From Bradyrhizobium tropiciagri (lineage in GTDB: Bacteria; Pseudomonadota; Alphaproteobacteria; Rhizobiales; Xanthobacteraceae), in the NCBI RefSeq assembly GCF_018130505.1, contig NZ_JAFCKH010000010.1:186001-250000 (forward strand): 64,000 nt of DNA. The letters run 5' to 3'. Of this stretch, positions 59,101-64,000 are shown piece by piece; the first letter of the stretch is position 1; each line of letters opens with the position of its first letter. The translations under genes and the position numbers were made by a program. The notes below the pieces were generated by a model. The model did no database searches, was not told the DNA's origin, and worked only from the letters and a program-made list of their open reading frames with translations.

Positions 59101-59802
59101 TCAAAACTTCTCCACCCAGGGCCGCAATTCGAGCTCCCAGCTCCAGGCGCTGCGCGGCTGCTGCAGCACGTTCCAGTAGCTCAGCGCAATCGCGTCGGGA
59201 TCGAGCATCGAATCCGGCCGGTCGGCGGGCTCGGTGCGCGCGGCGCTGCGGATGCCGCCGTCGATGACGAAATGCGCGACATGGATACCTAGAGGCGACA
59301 GTTCGCGCGCCATGCTCTGCGCCAGTCCGCGCAGCGCGAACTTGCCCATCGCGAACGGCGCCGATTGCGCATAGCCCTTGACGCTGGCGGAGGCGCCGGT
59401 GAACAGGATTGCGCCCTTCTTGTTCGGCAACATGCGCTTCGCCGCCTCCTGTGCGACGAGGAAGCCGCCGAACGCCGAGATCGCGATCGCCTTCTCGACC
59501 TCCGACGGCACCAACTCGACGAAGGGTCCGCGCGAGCGGCCGCTCGCATTGTAGACGACGATGTCGGGTGTTCCGATCTCGCGCTCGACGAGGCCGAACA
59601 GCCGCTCGACGTCTTCGGCCTTGGTGGCGTCGCAAGCATAGGCGCGCGCGCCGGTTTCGGTGCAGAGCGCGCCGAGCTTCTCGATGCTGCGCGCGGCCAG
59701 CGCGACGCGAATTCCCTCTCGCGAAAATAGCCGGGCCAGTGAGGCGCTCAGCCCTTCACCGGCCCCGACGATCAGGGCGATCTTGTACTTTGGTATGTCC
59801 AT
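59101..59802 (-). CDS. short-chain dehydrogenase/reductase (SDR)
   Basis: This 233-residue SDR has the motif VGAGEGLSASLARLF at the dinucleotide site (GAGEGLG-like, not the usual TGxxxGxG), YNASGR where NNAG is usual, and TGASASVKGYAQS. The active-site YxxxK is replaced around SAPFAMGKFA, where Phe stands for Tyr, as in divergent SDRs. It may bind cofactor but lack normal catalysis. AGGAAAG precedes ATG 59802. It is divergent from the acyl-CoA dehydrogenase. Confidence 0.85.
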   Translation of the reverse strand: MDIPKYKIALIVGAGEGLSASLARLFSREGIRVALAARSIEKLGALCTETGARAYACDATKAEDVERLFGLVEREIGTPDIVVYNASGRSRGPFVELVPSEVEKAIAISAFGGFLVAQEAAKRMLPNKKGAILFTGASASVKGYAQSAPFAMGKFALRGLAQSMARELSPLGIHVAHFVIDGGIRSAARTEPADRPDSMLDPDAIALSYWNVLQQPRSAWSWELELRPWVEKF

Positions 59803-59837
59803 TGGGCTTTCCTTTGCTCGGCCGGAGGAGGATAGTC

Positions 59838-61652
59838 TTGCCTGAAGAGATGAGGAACGCAGCCGGGAATTCAATGCAGCAGCTCAAGCAGGATTTTTCT
59901 TCTTCGGCCGGCCAGCCGGGATTGTTGGCCCCCGACACGACGGGAATGAACTTCTATCGGGCCGATCCGGCGCTGACCGATCTGTTGAAACTGCATTTGC
60001 CCGAGGCTTTGTTCCGTCACATCGAGCCGCATCTCGACCGGCTCGGCGGCCTCGCCGGCGGCTATCTCGACGAATGCGCACGGCTCGCCGATCGTCACAC
60101 GCCAGTGCTGCATGCGCGCGACAAGTTCGGCCGCGACGTGCAGCATATCGAATACCACCCGGCCTATCGCGAGATCGAGAAGGCTGCGTTCGGCGAATTC
60201 GGCATTCACGCGCTGTCGCTGCGCAAGGGCATCATGGGCTGGCCCGAAAAATATCCTGTCGTGGCCAAGCACGCCTTCACCTTCCTGTTCAACCAGACCG
60301 AATTCGGCATGGGCTGTCCGATCAACGTCACCGACGGCTGCGCAAAGCTGCTGGCGAATTTCGGCAGCGAGGTGCTGAAGGCAAAATATCTCGACGGCTT
60401 GACCCAGACCGACATGAGCAAGCTGACGCAGGGCGGCCAGTTCATGACCGAGAAGGAGGGCGGCTCCGACGTCGGCACGCTGACGACGCGCGCGGTGCAG
60501 GAGGGCGATCATTGGCGGCTCTACGGCGAGAAATGGTTCTGCTCGAACGCCGACGCCAAGGTGGTGATGCTGCTGGCGCGCCCGGAGGGCGCGGGGCCCG
60601 GCACGCGCGGCGTCGGTCTGTTCCTGATGCCGCGTTTCCTCGATGATGGTTCGCAGAACCACTACCGGATCGTGCGGCTGAAGGACAAGCTCGGCACCCG
60701 CTCGATGGCCTCGGGCGAGATCAAGTTCGACGGCGCGATCGCCTACGCCGTCGGCAAGCTCGACCGCGGCTTCGTTCAGATGGCCGAGATGGTGAATTCG
60801 TCGCGGCTGTCGAACGGCGTGAAGTCGACCGCGCTGATGCGCCGCGCCTGGCACGATGCGATCACGGTGGCGCGGAATCGCATGGTGTTCGGTCAGCGCA
60901 TCATCGATCTGCCGTTGGCGCGGCGCCAGCTGATGAAGATCATGCTGCCGACCGAGCAGGCGCTGTCGATGAGCTTCCTGACCGCTGATGCGCTCGACCG
61001 TGCCGAGGCCGGCAGCCAGGACGCCGCGGCGCTACTCCGTATTCTCACCCCGACGCTGAAATTCCGCGCCACCCGCGATGCCAGAAAAGTCTGCGGCGAC
61101 GCAATGGAGATGCGCGGCGGCATCGGCTACATCGAGGAATTCGTCACGCCGCGCCTGCTGCGCGACGCGCATCTCGGCTCGATCTGGGAAGGCACCGGCA
61201 ACATCGTCGCGATCGACGCGCTGAAGCGCGCTGTCGGCCGCCACGGCGCCGACAGCGCGCTCGCCGCCGACCTGCATGCGCGGCTCGATGACAGCCCGAA
61301 CGTGCCGCAGGCCTGGCGCAACCGCCTCGCCGATCTCAGCGACCGCGCAATCGCCTTCGCGCGTGAGGTTGCGAGCCGCGTCGACAATGAGGGCGATGCG
61401 CGCCGCGCCACCAGCCTGCTCTATCATGTCGCAAGCGCGGTGGCGCTGGCGTGGGAGGGCGATCGCATCCATGCGATGCGCGGCGATGCGCGCAGGCTGC
61501 TGCTGTCACGGATGGTGATCGACCACCGCGTGACGCCGGGTGATCCGTTCCGGCTAACGGAAAATACCATTCAGCGCGCGATGACCGAGCGCCTGCTCGG
61601 CGATCGCGCCGTCGGCATGGCCGAGGTTGGCGAATTGCTTGTCGCAGCGTAG
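59838..61652 (+). CDS. acyl-CoA dehydrogenase family protein (AidB-like)
   Basis: This 604-residue flavoprotein has the acyl-CoA dehydrogenase fold: GQFMTEKEGGSDVGTL (flavin and substrate loop, about 210), DKLGTRSMASGEIKFDGA, and IGYIEEFVTPRLLRDAHLGSIWEGTGNIVAIDAL near 440. The WEGTGN block and extra length recall AidB, a DNA-damage-induced relative, and other ACADs of that branch. The TTG at 59838 is preferred because GGAGGAG lies 7 bases upstream; ATG 59850 has no site at suitable spacing. It probably begins an operon with the alcohol dehydrogenase. Confidence 0.82.
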   Translation: MPEEMRNAAGNSMQQLKQDFSSSAGQPGLLAPDTTGMNFYRADPALTDLLKLHLPEALFRHIEPHLDRLGGLAGGYLDECARLADRHTPVLHARDKFGRDVQHIEYHPAYREIEKAAFGEFGIHALSLRKGIMGWPEKYPVVAKHAFTFLFNQTEFGMGCPINVTDGCAKLLANFGSEVLKAKYLDGLTQTDMSKLTQGGQFMTEKEGGSDVGTLTTRAVQEGDHWRLYGEKWFCSNADAKVVMLLARPEGAGPGTRGVGLFLMPRFLDDGSQNHYRIVRLKDKLGTRSMASGEIKFDGAIAYAVGKLDRGFVQMAEMVNSSRLSNGVKSTALMRRAWHDAITVARNRMVFGQRIIDLPLARRQLMKIMLPTEQALSMSFLTADALDRAEAGSQDAAALLRILTPTLKFRATRDARKVCGDAMEMRGGIGYIEEFVTPRLLRDAHLGSIWEGTGNIVAIDALKRAVGRHGADSALAADLHARLDDSPNVPQAWRNRLADLSDRAIAFAREVASRVDNEGDARRATSLLYHVASAVALAWEGDRIHAMRGDARRLLLSRMVIDHRVTPGDPFRLTENTIQRAMTERLLGDRAVGMAEVGELLVAA

Positions 61653-61705
61653 GCTGCGGCACGAACGCACTTTTCAAACAATCAAAAACGTCAAGGGAGA
61701 CCCCG

Positions 61706-62794
61706 ATGAAGGCCGCCGTCCTGCATGAAGTCAACAAGCCGCTGGTGATCGAGGATGTCAGCCTGCCCAACCCGGGGCCGCGCGAGGTCCTGATCCGCAC
61801 CGCGGTTGCGGGCCTCTGCCATTCCGATTTGCACTTCATGGAAGGGCTGTATCCGCATCCGCTGCCCGCCGTGCTCGGCCATGAATCGGCCGGCGTGGTG
61901 GAGAAGGTCGGCTCCGACGTCAACTATGTGAAGCCGGGCGATCACGTCGTCACCTGTCTCTCGGTGTTCTGCGGCACCTGCGACAATTGCACCACCGGCC
62001 GCACCGTGCTGTGCACCGACACCACGGTGAAGATGCTGCCGGGCGCCTCCAACCGCATGTCCTGGAACAGGTCGGAGAAGTTGCACCAGTTCCTCAACCT
62101 GTCGTCGTTCGCCGAGCAGATGCTGGTGCACGAGAACGCCATCGTGAAGATCAAGCGCGAGATGCCGCTCGATCTCGCCGCGTTGATCGGCTGCGGCGTC
62201 ATCACCGGCTATGGTGCGGTGGTGAATACCGCGAAGGTGACCGCCGGCGAGACCGTCGCGGTGATCGGCTGCGGCGGCGTCGGCATGGCCGCGATCAACG
62301 GCGCGCAGATCGCCGGCGCCGGCCGCATCATCGCGATCGATACCAACCCGGCCAAGCTGCAGCTCGCCACCAAGCTCGGGGCCACCGACATCGTCGATCC
62401 GGCCCGCGGCGACGTCGTGCAGCAGGTGCGCGAGCTCACCGGCGGCGGCGTGCAGCACTCCTTCGAGGTGCTCGGCCGCAAGGACACCGCCGAGCAGGCC
62501 TTCGGCATGCTGGCGCCCGGCGGCACCGCCACCATCGTCGGCATGATCCCGTTCGGCCAGAAGATCGAGCTGCATGGCTTCGACTTCCTGCGCGAGCGCA
62601 GGATTCAGGGCTCGTCGATGGGCTCCAACCACTTCCGCGTCGACATGCCGCGCCTGGTCGACTTCTACATGCGCGGCAAGCTGCACCTGGAAGACTGGAT
62701 CTCGGCCAAGCTGAAGCTGTCCGAGATCAACGAAGGCTTCGCCAACATGAAGGCGGGCAAGACGCTGCGCAGCGTCATCATGTTCGACAGCTGA
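61706..62794 (+). CDS. zinc-dependent alcohol dehydrogenase
   Basis: This 362-residue MDR enzyme has the catalytic zinc site (CHSDLHF, GHESAGVVEKVG) and a structural zinc cluster with four Cys (CGTCDNCTTGRTVLC, about 91-105). The NAD motif is VIGCGGVGMAAINGAQ. It resembles class III and 2-hydroxyacid- or aryl-alcohol-type dehydrogenases. AGGGAGA precedes the ATG. It is probably co-transcribed with the acyl-CoA dehydrogenase 53 bases upstream. Confidence 0.92.
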   Translation: MKAAVLHEVNKPLVIEDVSLPNPGPREVLIRTAVAGLCHSDLHFMEGLYPHPLPAVLGHESAGVVEKVGSDVNYVKPGDHVVTCLSVFCGTCDNCTTGRTVLCTDTTVKMLPGASNRMSWNRSEKLHQFLNLSSFAEQMLVHENAIVKIKREMPLDLAALIGCGVITGYGAVVNTAKVTAGETVAVIGCGGVGMAAINGAQIAGAGRIIAIDTNPAKLQLATKLGATDIVDPARGDVVQQVRELTGGGVQHSFEVLGRKDTAEQAFGMLAPGGTATIVGMIPFGQKIELHGFDFLRERRIQGSSMGSNHFRVDMPRLVDFYMRGKLHLEDWISAKLKLSEINEGFANMKAGKTLRSVIMFDS

Positions 62795-62802
62795 GCGATC
62801 TC

Positions 62803-62920
62803 TTCACCTCTCCCCGCGCGTTGCGGGGAGAGGTCGGATCGCATCGCAAGATGCGATCCGGGTGAGGGGCCGGGCACGATCGTGCTGCGTTGGAGGCTCT
62901 TTCCGCGGGGAGAGGTGAAG
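62803..62920. repeat. CTCTCCCC-type inverted repeat (family F)
   Basis: CTCTCCCCGCGCGTTGCGGGGAGAG (in part) and a GGATCGCATCGCAAGATGCGATCC dyad lie between the convergent alcohol dehydrogenase and SnoaL-like genes. Similar GC-rich dyads occur at about 35060-35270 and 57993-58130. Confidence 0.6.
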
Positions 62921-62923
62921 AAC

Positions 62924-63277
62924 CTATCGCGCGACGTGCGCGCACACCGCGAGCCATTTACCGTCCTGCCTCGCCCAGCAATCGGTGTAGCGGCCATAGG
63001 CCTGCTCGCCCTCGGCGTTGAGATAGCTGGTGCGGGCGTGGATGATGGCGAAATCGCCGAGGATGCGGATCCTGACGTCCTCGGCCTTCAGTTCCTTGAT
63101 CTTCACGGGGATCGCGGTCTGCTTCAGGAATGCGGCGCGGTCGACCAGGCTCTTGTCGGGATTACTGCAATAGAAATCCTGCGCGAGGATTTCGTCGAAG
63201 CGCTTGACGTCGCTGTTCTGCACGGAGTCGACGTAGTCCTTGTTGAGCTTCGTCAGCTCCTCGAGGTCGTTGCTCAT
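62924..63277 (-). CDS. SnoaL/NTF2-like (DUF4440-type) protein
   Basis: This 117-residue protein has the cone-shaped NTF2-like pattern: LNKDYVDSVQNSDVKRFDEILAQDFYCSNPDKS, DVRIRILGDFAIIHARTSY and GRYTDCWARQDGKWLAVCAHVAR. Such folds bind small hydrophobic ligands or act as isomerases; none can be named here. GAGGAAA precedes the ATG. Confidence 0.88.
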   Translation of the reverse strand: MSNDLEELTKLNKDYVDSVQNSDVKRFDEILAQDFYCSNPDKSLVDRAAFLKQTAIPVKIKELKAEDVRIRILGDFAIIHARTSYLNAEGEQAYGRYTDCWARQDGKWLAVCAHVAR

Positions 63278-63300
63278 TGGTTTCCTCCCGTCTCACCCAT

Positions 63301-63418
63301 CGTCATTGCGAGGCGCTCGCGACAAAATTGCAAAGCAATTTTGCGCTGAAGCGACGAAGCAATCCATGCTTCCGCGCTCGCGGATATATGGATTGCTTCG
63401 CTTCGCTCGCAATGACGG
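63301..63418. repeat. palindromic repeat family G (CGTCATTGCGAGG)
   Basis: CGTCATTGCGAGGCGCTCGC and GCTTCGCTCGCAATGACGG form the outer arms, with inner pairs AAAATTGC/GCAATTTT and GCAATCCAT/ATGGATTGC. It lies between the SnoaL-like gene and the amidase end on the same strand. Confidence 0.88.
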
Positions 63419-63430
63419 TTGGGGCTCCAC

Positions 63431-64000
63431 TCAATCATCAAACATCGTCGGCGGCACGAAGCCGCCGAACTCGCGCTCGATCAGCTCGGCGAGCTTGAGC
63501 GGCGTGCGGTCTTCCAGCCAGGGGCCGACGATCTGCACACCGACCGGCAATCCGTCGGGGGCAAAGCCGGTCGGAATTGCCGTTGCGGGAAGGCCGGGCA
63601 GGGTGGCGATGCCGGGCCAGGCCAGCTGGTCGGTGTAGACCCGCGGTTCGCCGTCGATCAGGATCCGGCGCTGTTCCTGGTCGGGCGCATGATCGTGCGG
63701 ATAGGCCGGCGTCGGCATGATTGGGCAAATCACGGCGTCGAACGCGTTGAACAGCTCGCGCCATTGTGCGCGCAGCCGGGTGCGCGCGACCGACGCGTGC
63801 ACCCAGTCACGGTGGCTGAGCGCGATGCCGCGCAGCCGCTCGGCCTGCAGGCTGTTGTCGCCGGCCGGCAGCGCGGCCGCCGCGGCACAGGCGCCGGCAT
63901 AGACTTCAGGCGGAAAATTCGCGGCGAGGAACGACAGCAGCATCCGCATATAGAGCCGCGACGATGCCGCGAAGTCCGGCAGCAGCGGGCTGGAGCGCGA
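63431..64000 (-). CDS. amidase-family protein, C-terminal part (start outside window)
   Basis: The frame stays open to the window edge and codes for about 190 residues of an amidase-signature enzyme. The segment FNAFDAVICPIMPTPAYPH, then WPGIATLPGLPATAIPTGFAPDGLPVGVQIVGPW is the typical C-terminal part; the Lys-Ser-Ser catalytic core would lie beyond the edge. It could be a second amidase unrelated to the one at 38485. Confidence 0.88.
   Translation of the reverse strand, partial: SRSSPLLPDFAASSRLYMRMLLSFLAANFPPEVYAGACAAAAALPAGDNSLQAERLRGIALSHRDWVHASVARTRLRAQWRELFNAFDAVICPIMPTPAYPHDHAPDQEQRRILIDGEPRVYTDQLAWPGIATLPGLPATAIPTGFAPDGLPVGVQIVGPWLEDRTPLKLAELIEREFGGFVPPTMFDD

Overview
The window is high-GC alphaproteobacterial chromosome and reads like a Bradyrhizobium or a close Rhizobiales relative. 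This rests on several HAAT and peptide ABC transporters with embedded catabolic enzymes, a DUF1127 protein, a transglutaminase-like cysteine peptidase (BTLCP), tricarballylate genes, and many short palindromic intergenic repeats of several families. I saw no rRNA, tRNA, CRISPR array, integrase or intact IS element. Both window edges cut genes: an M29 aminopeptidase on the left and an amidase on the right.

Layout. 0-6.4 kb: aminopeptidase end; a minus-strand MBL hydrolase / amidohydrolase / double-GNAT run; a divergent alpha/beta hydrolase; a LuxR-type regulator. 6.4-10.8 kb: a tightly overlapped four-gene operon encoding TelA, an SBP-VWA lipoprotein, an XpaC-like membrane protein and a Tat-type SBP-like protein. 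11.0-13.3 kb: an ABC-2 type ATPase/permease pair. 13.5-20.6 kb: a branched-chain/aromatic-acid type ABC transporter (livH, M, G, F), an acyl-CoA ligase, and the binding protein last. 20.8-31.1 kb: BTLCP peptidase, an 1811-residue FecR/VCBS/RTX type I secreted adhesin, a TPR glycosyltransferase-like protein and a CHASE2 adenylate cyclase. 31.6-40.9 kb: two paralogous divergent peptide-binding proteins, then dppB, dppC, dppF, a small AtzG-like subunit, an amidase and dppD; both binding-protein genes have sigma-54 type promoters. 41.2-44.3 kb: type I secretion ATPase and HlyD adaptor. 44.3-46.1 kb: a degenerate island (thermonuclease, excalibur protein, gene remnants) that appears to split a palindromic repeat. 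46.3-49.6 kb: CinA-C protein, two amidohydrolases and a Rieske ferredoxin. 49.9-54.9 kb: tricarballylate genes tcuB, tcuA, an MFS carrier and a LysR regulator. 55-64 kb: DUF1127, GNAT, SDRs, LysR, crotonase, acyl-CoA dehydrogenase (AidB-like), zinc alcohol dehydrogenase, SnoaL-like protein and the amidase end.

The main theme is uptake and breakdown of organic acids, amides and acyl compounds. Two less ordinary modules stand out. One is the TelA/SBP-VWA/XpaC/SBP operon, which looks like an envelope-associated stress or sensing system of unknown function. The other is the sigma-54-driven transporter with an AtzG/AtzE-like amidase inside its operon, which suggests nitrogen scavenging from an amide. 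Starts were chosen by reading frame, ribosome-binding sites and overlaps; functions are family-level unless stated.
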